Shown here: in pieces, positions 1 through 12,173 of the stretch | Layout of the letters: every line of letters starts with the position of its first letter | Numbering within the stretch: position 1 is the stretch's first letter | Assembly: GCA_037389465.1 (NCBI GenBank) | Contig: JAZARR010000146.1 | Coordinates: 1,984,001 to 2,048,000, forward strand | Reading direction: 5' to 3' | From: Baylisascaris procyonis | Taxonomy: Eukaryota > Nematoda > Chromadorea > Rhabditida > Ascarididae | DNA length: 64,000 bases | Notes under the pieces: generated by a model | What the model was told of the DNA's origin: nothing | Databases searched by the model: none | The model's input: the letters and a program-made list of their open reading frames with translations, nothing else | Translations under genes and position numbers: made by a program

Positions 1-280
1 AAATGAGCTCATTATTTTCTAATTGCTTTTTCAAATGTAATTTGCACCATATATCTTTATCCATGAATGTCGAGAAAAATGGTAGTGGGAGGCGAGCTAA
101 AAATGTCAAGGAGTGGATATATGTGACAAGATCAAAGTTTGTGTAAACTTTATGAAGCGATGTATAGTTTCTGTGGAACTTGCCTGATTCACACGACTGA
201 CTGCTGTCAGTATTGTTTTCTTTTTGTGGGTAGTAATGATCGCATTGCATTAATGTTAAGCGAAATGAAGCATCTGGTCT

Positions 281-283
<3 letters not shown>

Positions 284-326
<43 letters not shown>
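284..326. repeat. (TA)n microsatellite
   Basis: An uninterrupted TA dinucleotide tract of about 21 copies upstream of the GPCR gene. Apart from this tract I see no supported feature in bases 1-684; the short open frames there are interrupted or consist of the repeat itself. Confidence 0.95.
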
Positions 327-328
<2 letters not shown>

Positions 329-684
329 TTACTTTCAGCGGAAACTGTGCGGAACGAAATTCATGCCACTTGTTTCGAAATTAGTCACATTCCGGCTTCA
401 TGATGATATTGCAGAAAATGCCAAGATAAACCGCAATGAAGAATTCTCCAAAAACGTTTTTATTAATATTATGATTGCAACTGGATTTTGCTTAGTTTGA
501 AATCTAGTGGATCATTGTGCGCTTTATTTTACGGCGAAGAGGCTTCTCTCTTTTTCAGTGATATATTTCTAAGGGTGAAAAGCAGATTCGCTCGTTATTT
601 GTGGCCTTTTTCTACGGCTCTATCGATAACAAACTGTGCTGGTGCGTGCTGGCTGAGTGGAAAAGCCATAAGAGCTATGCAGTA

Positions 685-2558
685 ATGTTGGCCAATTCAG
701 CCGAATACTGGGTGGTAGCGCTATATTCGGCTTTAGCAATAATGGGCCTTCTTGGTAATATTTGGGTGATGTTAAGTGTATTTGGCGAATGGTGCAGATG
801 CTGCCATCCACAATGGCCACATATGCGGTGTAAATCGGCACTGCACTGTTCGGCTAGCATCTATCTTATAATATTGTCGGTGGTTGATTTAATTTCAATT
901 CTACCGGTGCCTTTACTTGCCACCGATATACTCTACAATGAATGGCCATTTGGGCTTCTACTCTGCAAGTTGCTGTTCTTTTGTGAAGGTGCTAATAAGT
1001 CACTCTCTCCACTGGTGCTTACTGCGCTTAGCGTTGATCGCTATGTGGCCATCTGTTGTGCCACAATGGTGTGGTTGCGGAAACCGAAGTTCTCGATTTT
1101 CGTTCTCGTCGTATGCTTTCTGCTTTCACTTTTCTTCATTATGCCTGTCGTCTATCATGCGGGAATCAACGATATGGTTGATGCCAATTATAAAGAGCAT
1201 CCGAAATGTGTGGTGCAAATGTCCAAAAATTACGACATTGTGCACGTTTGTATTTGCTATTTGTTGCCATTATTGCTGATTTGCTCAGTATATGTGGGCA
1301 TATTGCGTCGACTTTACCAACATACTCGCACTAGTACAGTCGGTAGACGTACGAGTATATCGCTTGGACGCGTATTGAAATGCTCGGTTCTTGTGGTGGC
1401 ATTCTATTTCGTTTGTTGGACTCCATATTGGACATTGAGAGTTGTCGCCGTTTTGCAGGGTTTGTTTTATGCGAATTTCTACGGTTGTTAGGAGTGGAAT
1501 TTTTTCCCTTATTACGGTAATACATTGAGAGTAAAATTTTGCTCCGTTTAAACGTTTAAATTCCCCTTATTTAAACATTGCGTTTGCATTCCTGCGTAGC
1601 ACTTGGTTTCTTCCTTAGTGTTTAAAGTGTTGTCTACTCGAAAAGGTTCTAGTTCGAGCATTTACAAATGTAATGATTCTATCTCTAGGGATTATCATTT
1701 TTTGAATTTAATTAGGTTGTATTCATCGAGATCCGAAAGAGATCAATCAGAAACGCCCTAAAGTTTCGGTGATTGTCGTTTTTTTTTTCGTATTTATTGT
1801 AGCGCTTTTGCAAATTTGCTCAAAGTGGTTACTTCTGCGCGATATTTATTTTATTTTAATTTCGCATATTCCTTTCTGAAAGCTTTTTTTTGTATCGACA
1901 CTATCGAGTTTTGCTTCACAGGGAATTTTCTGGAGTATTTTAACGTTACTGACGTTTTTTCCTAAGTCTACTCCTTTCAGTGGTGTATTTGGCGTTGATA
2001 AATGTGAGAAAGAGACTCTGACGGAACTGTGGTGCAGTGGCGGCCAAATATTAGTGAAATATTGCAGAGCCGTCAGAATTGCCATTGGCGGTATATGATG
2101 TTGAAATGGTTTTGAATGGATCGTTGGATTTTGTGCCTGACATAGAGAGGATATTGCCCGATAAACATCGAGCTAGTGGACAGGCGACACATCAAGTGGC
2201 AATTATGTACGTGGTGCATGCATTGCCATACGCGCAAAGCGCGTTCAATTGGCTCTTTTATGCGTTTCTCAATCGCAACCTACGACAATCGTCGTCGATA
2301 CGCTGCAGTACGGCGATCCGCTCAGCGGCAATTACAAGCAACTTTTTCGACAGTGTACATGTCACATCGGCTAGTGGCACAGTTGTCTCATTGTGGAGCT
2401 TTATCCAGTCTACGAGTACACGCTTGAGAAATGTCGCAGAACACACCAGGGGTGTTCTGTTGGGACAGTCTGCATTTCCTCCTCGATGGCATGTCACTAC
2501 GCGGTACATTTTTTCAGCAGTTAGCATGGCTGTTCATGCCTTTATTCGATTAGAATAG
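685..2558 (+). CDS. Class A neuropeptide GPCR (somatostatin/opioid/allatostatin-C-like)
   Basis: A seven-transmembrane peptide receptor of the plasma membrane. Exon 1 is 685-1459 and exon 2 starts at 2068. Exon 1 ends one base into a codon and exon 2 supplies two (GAG), so the phases match across the 1460-2067 intron. Visible hallmarks are a TM1 Gly-Asn pair (LLGN), a TM3 Cys in the WPFGLLLC stretch, DRY at residues 118-120 (SVDRYVAI), a partner Cys in loop 2 (PKCVVQ), and a CWTPYW motif in TM6 at 244-249. TM7 reads FNWLFYAFLNRNLR. The TM7 NPxxY proline is therefore a Trp (N319-W320-L-F-Y323). The short N-terminus (MLANSA before TM1) suggests an upstream exon or a different start. The 3' end is unsure: exon 2 runs open to a stop at 2558, but a downstream exon at 3538-3951 may be the true tail. 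The ligand cannot be read from the sequence; peptide-receptor membership follows from the TM6/TM7 motifs. Confidence 0.82.
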
Positions 2559-3537
2559 CATAGAACTGAAGAAGGTTTTGAAAGAATGCAGCAAAGTTTT
2601 GCACCTTCATGTTTCGTATAAAAGCCGTTAAAAATATGCTCTAAAATTTAAACTTCACTTAGATGTAGCTCATGCGGTTTAGTTCATTGTTTTCGTCGTT
2701 CAAACGGGCTCACTTCTTCGTTTAGATGCTTGCATTTATAAATTACCACACTAAACAGTAGCGCAAACAATCTGTTGCATTTCACTCGAAACTTTAATTG
2801 AAACGAATATTTGTACAGGATTTGTGAATATTGTTCGCATCCTTCGCTAAGACAACAATCAGTGAGGACATTTTTATGCTGTAATTCTTTCATGGGATAT
2901 TTTTTGTAGTCATTCGTTTAGCATACCAGCCGTGAAACTCTTTTTCTCATCCACTATATCGGAATATTCTTTTGCGTTTGCGCATGTGGTAATCAAGGAT
3001 AATCTATTTCGTGCAACGAACGGTTTGAAAACATTCGCTAAAATCACTGAACACTTTTCTCGGCTTAACTTATTTGCCGAAATCTTTTTTTTTTGCGCAG
3101 GATGGAGTTATTATTTGCTCTAAACTGTAATGAATCTCCAAGCTAGTTTAAAATAACATTCAATTTGTCATTTGGCGTAATGATCTGAGTAAAGTGCGGT
3201 CCATTCCTTGGTCACAATCCATTGCAAGACGGCGAACGGCGAAAACACATGTCGCAGACTTATGCTCACTTGGAATCACATTGGTGGGCATTTGCTAGAA
3301 GAATGGCGTGCTCCTTAAATAAGTGCAAAATTGATGAAATCTATAAGGTTGCTATGTTATCGTATGAAACTAGTGACTACGGCTGCGGCTATCTCATCGC
3401 TTGGGATTTTTCGTTTAGCCATATCTAAAGGGTTATCGTCACCACCATCGATCCTAAGTCGTTGATGTACAGCAGTTCGTAGTTCCTCCGTTAAGCCTTC
3501 GTGTCTATCAGAACAGTTAATCCAGATCAGGTCTCAG

Positions 3538-3951
3538 ACGATTAGAATTTGTTTGAACGCTAGGCTGCGATGGCAGTGCTTAAATTGTCTTTTTGCAAAT
3601 GTGGAAAGCAGCCGTCGTGTGGAAGAAAACACATCTTTCAGTAGCTGGGCATTTTTCGAGAGAGCAGCCGCCGCAGCACCGAGTGATGGTGCGAGTGTGC
3701 CAAACGAACATCTCGTTATAAATGCGTTCAATTCATCAAACGATGAAAGCAGTACGTCACGGAATGAGCGATGTCTGACTTTTATGGATCTGGAACAAAA
3801 CACCCCTAAACCATGTTTAGCGATAAGTGAATATTCGCATGCTGATGGCAGTGTAATGACTAAGTGCCGAGCGTCATCGACCATCACTGAATCGCCAGTC
3901 CTTCACCTGCAGCACACACTTTCCGAAAGCTCGTCTATAGAATGGCTTTGA
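3538..3951 (+). CDS. Candidate 3' exon, possibly the GPCR cytoplasmic tail
   Basis: An open frame of 137 codons starts directly after an acceptor (gtctcag, ag at 3536-3537) in phase 0 and ends at a TGA at 3949-3951. The product is polar and rich in Ser, Thr, Glu and Asn with a run of five alanines, and has no membrane segment. That fits a receptor tail with phosphorylation sites. It lies about 1 kb behind the last GPCR transmembrane exon on the same strand. No unambiguous phase-0 donor stands out in GPCR exon 2, so the link is inference. The opposite strand is also open over most of this stretch, which lowers confidence. Confidence 0.3.
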   Translation, partial: TIRICLNARLRWQCLNCLFANVESSRRVEENTSFSSWAFFERAAAAAPSDGASVPNEHLVINAFNSSNDESSTSRNERCLTFMDLEQNTPKPCLAISEYSHADGSVMTKCRASSTITESPVLHLQHTLSESSSIEWL

Positions 3952-6660
3952 TTATAGCATATTCTTCTCTTGGAAGCTTTTTTTGTCCTCACTTCAGTTT
4001 CTCTTCCTTTTATCTTTTTTATTTCCCTCTTTCCCTCCTCTGTTTTTCAAAATTCATTTTATTTCAAGCGGTGCTTGAATTCAGCTTTTTGCTTTTGAAT
4101 TCATCCAGTTTTTTACATTTCACAGATCTGTTATCCTATGTATGTTTTTTTTGGCTGATCTCATTTGCATATGTTACCTTCCGGGTAATATACTTGCAAA
4201 TCGGCTTTAAAGATTGATGACGGATATATCTGTGATATTTCATGATTGTCTCATGAATGCACTCGTAATTTATCTATCGTTTCGTCTTTTTAACTTTTAT
4301 GATGGAGGAATGTTCTAGGAGAGATCAGTTGTCCGATGTTAACTCGTTTGACAAGTATCTGCTCACTCATGCGAAGGAATGTCTTCGTTTTTAAATCTCT
4401 GAATTCCGTCGTTTGCAGTCGCGCTTTTCTCCCTACCATTGAATTCGGCTAATCACCTCGAAAAGGGGGCTGAGTGGGAAAGTAAACTGCAGGCGAATCG
4501 GCTAAGATTGTAAATTGATTTAGGATGATGTCCGTCTATAAGAGCAAAATTTTTATGCCTTATTGAAAATTGCGACATATTGCATTGCGACATTCAGCAT
4601 TTCATGAATCTTAGTGACGAATTGCAGTGGGATTATTTACTGCTGTTGTTTTATGGGTGACATTAATTGTTGAATGGTGATTTTTATGCCCTCTCTTGTA
4701 TATTTTTGGAAAGTTGCCTTTTTTCCGTGAGGAAAGTGAATCGTTGTTTGTCAGCTTTTTTTTTTTTTGTTGAAAACAGTACACAATTGTGGCATTGGAT
4801 GTTTATCAGGTATTCAAACCCGCACAAAGTATAAACAGATTTCTAAGGGATTAGCAGTCGATGAGTAGCATCGTGCTTTTATATACTTAACGAAATTCCT
4901 TCGAAAGTGGGATGCGTTATAGGGCTTATGTACTGAGTACTCTTTGAGTGGAGATGATGTGGAGTTGCTCTCTGCATTTTTCGAGGGAATGATGGTTTAT
5001 CTGCTATATGAGTAGCCTCACAAAGGGCGAACTTCATCTACATCTAAAGTTCTTTAAACTCTACTTGCTTATCATAAATTAGTGAAGAATCTATAGCAAT
5101 AGCGCTTCAGAGATGTCGATGTGGGATATCGCTTGACAAAGAAGCGACCTTTCTGCACGCAAACTCTTTTCAAAGGTATTTTGAACATTGGTTAACTCTC
5201 CTCTTAATACGAATTGCAGAAATAAAACAACATTTAAGGAGTGGCCGATGCATTAGACTGGAAACAAGTATTGGATTCATGCCTAACGCAAACCAAATTT
5301 TCTGTGGGAATAAGGGTATATATTGTGGACTATCGATGCATAGATTTCTGAATAATTTTAATGTCTAAAAGGATTGCCCATTTGCGTTTCCTTCTTATAG
5401 ACTAAAGTGATGCGGCTTCTGAATTACAAGAAGAAAAACACTTGAGTGGTTGTTGCGATTCTTGCATATTTGTTTATGGGGAGCTTTCCGATCATTTCAG
5501 TGACTTATATAAATCTCTAGAAGAAAATCAGGTAATTGTATTTATTTGAAGTGAGCACCGAAAGCCAGCAATTGGCGTAGGGTTCGTTTCTGATTGTTTT
5601 TTCTTCCACATGTGATGGAGAGTCACGCATGCGAGAGCGTGAACTTGTCGGGCTAACCGCAGGTGACCATACATCTAAGGATCACGATAGGACTAAGGTT
5701 GCGTCCATCCTCGAGAGGTGATGAGTCGTCATGTGGACTACAATCGGCTGCGCTAGTTCACCCAGGAGAGGGCTGAAGGTTTATGCCGTATTGTTTCCTG
5801 TCGAGGGCAAAATTGTCCCTCATTTGCTTATGTGAGCCCGGTTCTAAGGGAAGAGGAGGTGGGGTATACTAGCTGTAGTAAGGTTGCTCTTACTTCACGA
5901 GGACCTCCGCGATCATCAGACGTCGTGTGAACGAATGTATTTGGCAAGGGATGACAATTCGTGGAATCTAGAAATGATTGATTATTATCGCCGTGGTCAA
6001 TTTATGTGAGTGTCGATATGTAACATTTCGTTTGCATAAGCTGGCATTTGCATGTTGTTTTGAAGTGACTAATATTTGTCAGTGTTGGGGACATGTCAGC
6101 GACGACGGGTAGCTTAATGGACGATCTCTCGATTCGCACCTTGCTCATGCAGATTTGTTTGTTGGCTAGACGATTGGGTCAATGACTACGGAATCACTTA
6201 TGAAATGTGCCATTTCGATTGGTAAGAAAGTTAAGAACGAAGAACTCGATCAGTTGCACGCTACTTCACTTGCAAATAAGCAGGCAGATGCCTACACACA
6301 CACACACGCATGCAAGGAACAAACATTGGCTGTTATTATATGGGTGATTGGTGCTAAAAGAGTTCGATTCGTACAGTTTCAAAAATTGTGATATATATTT
6401 ACTGAAATACAACGCTTTCGCAAGGTTGACGGGAATTTCTCAAGGGAACATAGTACTTTGTTAGGGATTTAGCTGCATTGCATATTTATGTACTCGGACT
6501 GGGTACAAATTTAGCAAATTGTGATGCGATCGTAAATTTCGTCTTCGATGGTCTGGGCGTATAATTAGCCATATTTCTATGAATAGCTGTTGGTTCCATT
6601 TTAAGTTATATCAAGAAATGCAGTAAAATATTGTGGGTCAGTGTAAATATTAGTTTTTAG
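3952..6660. other. Non-coding or unassigned stretch before the glycogen synthase exons
   Basis: I looked here on the plus strand for the missing N-terminal exons of glycogen synthase (the KVGGIY, HFHEW, TPNGLNV and GRYEF landmarks) and saw none. Bases 5620-5960 are clearly more GC-rich than their surroundings and hold several short open frames in different frames, none recognisable. The start of this stretch (about 3960-4060) is a long T/C-rich run. Confidence 0.5.
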
Positions 6661-9600
6661 ACATCGTCGGATCCGCGTTGCAAGGACGTCACCGTTGTAG
6701 CATTTATTATATATCCAGCAGCGGCGAATTCATTCAATGTTGAGTCATTGAAAGGTCAAGCGGTATGCAAACAGCTTCGCGAGACAGTTTCTAAAATCAA
6801 GGAAAATATAGCGGCGAGAATGTTTGAAACTTGCCAAAGGTAATTTTTTATACTTTATATTTTTATACTTTGTACTTTATGATATCTGATCCGTTCGATT
6901 GCGGGACGCGTTCTAGCGTTATGTTTCATTGCTTAAGATTGTTGATCAGCGATGAATGATGCAGGTATGAAAAAGAAAGCATAAGTTAACGAAGTTTTCC
7001 TCTTAATTGCTTTGCTAGTATAATGTGATTCGTGCAAGACAGCTATCGATGTGTGAAAAAAACTCATCGAAGTCGCTTGAAATGTTATCTTCTTTCTGTA
7101 AACTATTTTATTGGAAACTATACCGGCTAAAAGCATTCCAATATTGTCTGGAATTCATGTCGCAGATTTCGTAAAGGATTTCATTGAGCGAAGGATGATG
7201 GGCACACTACATCTAGTGAAGTGGAAAATTTTTTGAAGAGAAAATCTTTCTATTTAATGGCAGTTCAAATGCACACATATTCGTTTACTATGATTGCATC
7301 GATCCGTTAGAATGCAGAGGCAAACATGAGGGAGTAGAAATGTACAACTTATGAAGGGGTTACCGTGGTTATTGTTGTTGTTTTTTTTAATGACGTGCCG
7401 CATTCGTTATATAGCCCCTCATATTTTTAATTCTTATGTGGAATTTTCGGAGATTCCAGCCGAGTTGAACATTCTGATCGAAGTCAATCTTGGGGTATCT
7501 TAAAGTTCCGACAGTAGCGGGAGGATGTGGTTAATTCCTGCCCTATTGGGATCACTCTTAACGTAGGCGCACCTGGATGCGCCGATCTTCCTCCTTCTTT
7601 CAGCCATTCCTCCGCCTCTTTCCCTTTCATCTGCATACACAATTTGAAAACAGTAGTGGCGCTGGAATGGCGTGTTGGTGGTGATATTACTACGATGAGG
7701 GTTTGCTTTCAGGGGTCAGATTCCCGATATGAAAGATCTGTTGCTGCCAGCCGAAAGCATCCAACTCAAGCGATGCATTCTCGCAGCTAAGGTTGGATTG
7801 TTTAATTGCATTTCCTTAAAGCTAGCTGGTTCGCAGGCACTCAGGAGGCGATCTATTCCTCTGGCACTCACTATTCTTAGTTGATCCGTTTTAAGAGATG
7901 CCGCACACGATAGTGCGATTGCGATTTTCAGTGGTTTCTTCCTGTCTATGAAGTCTTTTCGACATGACTTCAGCCATAACGTGGTCACCATGCGAGCGTG
8001 GTGGCAGAAGTTTCTCGAGGTGTGTGTGTGTGTTTTGGGGGGGGGGGTGAGAGGGGAACACTTGAGAATCCGATCACTCTGTATTGCTGTTCCTCGCATC
8101 ATAGCAATGGAGAAGTCTTCGGCTACTGGAGTTTAGTAATATTTGTGGACACCTTTGCGATCGTCGAAAACCATCAGCCGCCGTATGTCTTCATGTTCCT
8201 TTTTTTGTTTGCTGCACATAGTACAGTGCTTATTGCAGTTTTCTTTGTTCTCACAATTTCAATAGAGATTCTTCTTATTGTGTAGTATAAGAATTGAGGA
8301 CGTATGCCGTCTTCTATTATTGTCTTGTTCAAACGATATCTCGAGGGATTTCTAGATGCTTTCATTTTGTCATTGATATGTTTCAAGTTGATTCGTTTAT
8401 CTATGTCTTCATGACAGTTTGATCTTTGTTGCTGTTATTCATTTCGTTTGACTTTTTTGCATGAATAAAATATCGGTTCAGAGGTGGTCGCAAGTGTCAG
8501 GTTACTTGAAAGTTAATACTAAGCATCATCCATCTTAAATCGTTGTAAAATTCTTTTTTTAATACTTCCAACTGACTGATTTGGTTCGGATTTTTTAATT
8601 AATTCGGCTTTTTATTAATTCTTTGATTTTATTTGAATTCACCTTCAGCGAGATAATCTACCACCGATCTGCACCCACAATATGATCGATGATGCAGGAG
8701 ATCCTGTTCTGAACGCGTTTCGAAGAACACAACTTATCAATCGGCATAGTGATCGCGTTAAGGTAATCCTTCTCCTTCTTTCAGGGCAGCACATTTGGCA
8801 CCTTTGTTATGAGGAAACTGGGATGCCTGTCTAATAGATTAGCAATAAGCTCGTAATTTTGTTATTCTTTGAAGGTAAGAAGTTTTAAATAATAATATAA
8901 GGAGATAAACTACGGATTTGATGGTATGTTAAATGCTTGACGTTGTTTAGGTAATATTCCATCCGGAGTTTCTGTCCTCTGTTTCGCCGTTGATGAATCT
9001 TGATTACGAGGATTTCGTTCGTGGTTGTCATATCGGCGTGTTTCCAAGTTATTATGAACCTTGGGGATACACTCCTGGTACGTGCTTATTTGTTTCTTTC
9101 ATTAGTATGTCCTCATAATACGCCAATTATGGATCTCTTCGCAAGTAAAAAAAAATAAAATAAAAAGCCGATCGTTGACACATTTGATCTATTTGTTTGC
9201 AGGCGAACATCGCAAACTTTATACGTATCACTGTCATTGTAACTAGCAGATTCATATTTTATATCCTATCACTGTTCCTTATATTTTCTATTCTGTGGGC
9301 ATTCAACTTTTTTCAAGAGTGCTTATCTTCTTTTCTCCTTTCATTCTTTCAACTGCCGACCTTCTCTTTTCTTTCAAGCGGGTCGTCATTTGTTCACGAC
9401 ATTTTATTCTACTTTGGGCTCCTCCTTTATCTTTATAGATTTTAAGGGGATATCAAAGCACAATGAAATGTGTATATGTTGGTGGCTTTAACATTTGCTG
9501 TGAGCAGCATATCCATCTTATTATTGCTTGCCATCAATTCTTGCTTTATCTGTACTTCGTAAGCATCACCAAAGGGGATGTTTTAAATCATTTTTTTTTT

Positions 9601-11767
9601 TTTTTTGTTATTACCGGTGCATGCAAAATTTGATGTGGCTTATTATCAATTTTTTGCTGAGAAAGATTTTTTTTTAAATTTTCTTCGATCCTGATATAAA
9701 GACTCGCTCAAAGCCGAATTTATATTCGTTTAGATTCGAAAAACTTTGCAGAGCGGACCGTTGCGATTGTCGGAAATGTTTGCAGGGTTGACGGATTTCA
9801 CTTGCTGTATTTCTGTTTCCAGTCTTGTGGGATTTTAGCTCCTTGTATTTCTGCATCCGCCAACATTCCTCAACGTGGGACTTTTGCCAATAATTTCACT
9901 TACTGTAAAGGAAGATGATTTATTAATACTGTGAGCGATTCATAGCAGATACTGTTTGCAGCTGAGTGCACAGTGATGGGTGTACCCTCAGTGACAACCA
10001 ATCTTTCTGGATTCGGATGCTTCATCCACGAACATGTCCAAGATCCGCAAACCTACGGTGTTTTTGTTATCGACCGTCGATTCAAGTCCGCTAACGAATC
10101 GATCGACGAACTGGCGCAAGTTCTATACGATTTCACGTAAGCCTTAAGAGTTTTTAGTGTCAAAGGTCCAGGTCCAAGATGGGGCGCGAGTAACCTATTT
10201 CAGTATTTGTCCTCTTCGGCGAAAAATTGAGAGCTAGATGCAGGAAAGAGCAAACTTTTTTTTTGCTTTATACGGTCAGAGTAGAACTGGAAGTTAGGCT
10301 ATTTTAGTGCGAAGAATTTTCCAGAATAAATTACAAGGTGTGACAAGAGTGAAGAAAGTTCATTCGTTGATATGAACCGTGGAGTGGACATCCACTGTTG
10401 GATTGGTAAACTTTGTTCCAGCACCTTTATAAGAATGCGAAAGACCGGACATCCTGACTAAACTACCTCAGTTTCTAAAGGTTATTTGGGAATAGCAAGG
10501 GTTGGATTGATTCCGCTGTGATAGGTATGGTCGGAGAGGCTATTTAAATCCTGGCCCCTTCCTCCGTAATTTTATAGGTCTTTGCTTCCATAATCGAACA
10601 GTATCTCTTGGAACACTGTTGTACGAACGCAAACGCCTTTCCTCTCTCACATAGAGAGAAAACGGTTTAGCTGCTCTGTTTATTTGGCTTTACTTCATTT
10701 ATCTATATGTGACCTTTGCATTCAGTACTGTTTTATGTTCATTTAGATTACTTTCTCGTCGTCAACGTATCATAATGCGAAATCGCACCGAACGTCTAAG
10801 CGAGCTGTTCGACTGGAAAAACCTTGGATCGGTAATTTCACCTTGGTTTTTATGTTATCCTGCTTCAGGAAAAGTAGGCACAAACTTGAATTCGCAATCC
10901 TTAGCGAGCTTTGCTAATGGATGATAGGCGAGATTAGAGTTAAATGAAGTGCCACATTTAACGCGTGATATACTAATTGGCAAAACTTAGAAGGGCTACG
11001 CTCATTTATGTTCGTTGTTTGAGGTTTAATTGTAAATATCATGTGTTATATTACAAAAGAACTAATTAAAAGAATGCTTGTGATAAAAACCTATTTCAGC
11101 GAAATTTCTTTTGACGATGGTGTCACAGAGTGATTACTTAGAATGTTTTCGGTGATTTAAAATTAGTTTTCGAATTGCAAAATTTCTTTCAAGTTGGAAA
11201 AGAATTTTCGGAAAAATTTTGATCAGAAAAACTTATAAATTAGCTCCGATAGAAGAAGGCAAGAAAGAAAATGATCATTTAGGAAGTCGATAAAATTATG
11301 TCAAAATTATCATTAAAAGATGCCACATATATTTCCTGCCCTCCCACAAGAAGCGTTTTTTCAGTTCTTGTGATTTTAGACATACGGAGCGGATTTCTAT
11401 AGTTTTTGATTCGGAAGTGAACGTGACTTTCCATTTAACGCTGGAATGGATTGGAGTTGGAAACTTCGGACCGAACCAAAACGAGAAACGCTGGACTCGA
11501 TGCGAAAAGAAGAGTTGAATAGGGTTCTAATAATTGCTGACCTTTATTTCATTGCAGTTTTATCGGGAAGCACGGCGAATGGCGTTGCAGAAGACGCATC
11601 CAGATTTGGTACAGGTAATCCAAGAAACGGTACGTCGAATGCCTCGTCCAATTTCGGCTCCTTCAACACCGAGCACAAGTCGTCCAACGTCGCCGCACGA
11701 TAGTGAAGACGAATCGGATACCGCAGAACAGGAAGCGTTTGAAGAAAAAGCATGGCAAGAGCAATAG
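6661..11767 (+). CDS. gsy-1: Glycogen synthase, C-terminal exons (GT3 family)
   Basis: Cytosolic UDP-glucose:glycogen glucosyltransferase, the chain-elongating enzyme of glycogen synthesis. Seven exons with matching phases: 6661-6839, 7713-7791, 8649-8762, 8951-9077, 9962-10136, 10747-10831, 11558-11767. They encode the region from the VTVVAF strand (with [13 protein letters not shown]) to the stop. Seen in order: [22 protein letters not shown], the nucleotide-sugar motif [15 protein letters not shown] with the E-x7-E pair, NLSGFGCF, then [18 protein letters not shown], the arginine cluster that binds glucose-6-phosphate in the animal enzyme. The tail carries a GSK3 ladder (PRPIS...SPHDSEDE) with four-residue spacing, as in mammalian sites 3a-3c, 4 and 5, so control by phosphorylation is expected. 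About 300 N-terminal residues are missing from this reading. The first exon starts in phase 0 after TTTTTAG, so more exons must precede it. Identity is certain; completeness is not. Confidence 0.95.
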
Positions 11768-12167
11768 TTTCCATCATCGACGTGATTCGTTCGTCTTGCT
11801 AGGTCTTGTTCATGTTTTCTTTGATCCATCATCACTGCGCTGCTCATGCTGCATCCTAGTTGATACTAATCTCCCAGTAAAAGAGGTGTATCCCCTCTTA
11901 ACTGAGCTTTATATGTGTCGCTGCCATGTTTTATTACGTATGCTCACTCCTAGATGAACCGCAACGTGTTCGCTGAAGCACTTTGCATCGGTTGAGCGGT
12001 TGTGACCATCTTTAATGTGGCTGTTCGTTTGTCTTAGAGGTGCTGATCTTGTGAAATGTCGTATTTTTATGTACTACCTATATGAGGGTGTATACGTTGA
12101 TGAGCACACCGGTGCTGCAGATTTATGCTCTACTTCGAGCATGACATCGGAGGAATCAAATCCCTCT

Positions 12168-12173
12168 AATAAA
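12168..12173 (+). terminator. Likely poly(A) signal of glycogen synthase
   Basis: A canonical AATAAA lies 400 bases after the glycogen synthase stop codon and is the first clear one on this strand. The implied 3' UTR (11768 to about 12190) holds no recognisable element. Confidence 0.55.

Noticed and set aside
284..326. TA, TTTA and poly-A/T tracts considered as CRISPR or regulatory arrays
   Set aside because: Simple-sequence repeats without unique spacers; CRISPR arrays are not expected in a nematode genome.
2932..3123. Open frame with a faint resemblance to the glycogen synthase SE...TNGL region
   Set aside because: Only scattered matches in one of the most conserved parts of a very conserved enzyme; a true exon would be near identical. 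Treated as coincidence.
3534..3887. 117-codon minus-strand open frame opposite the 3538-3951 exon
   Set aside because: Shadow of the plus-strand frame; the plus-strand version has an acceptor at its edge and a polar tail-like composition.
5501..5531. Tiny exon-like frame DLYKSLEENQ with good splice signals, reminiscent of the DLYNNL motif of glycogen synthase
   Set aside because: Key asparagines are missing, it is only 31 bases long and no neighbouring glycogen synthase exons exist to join it.
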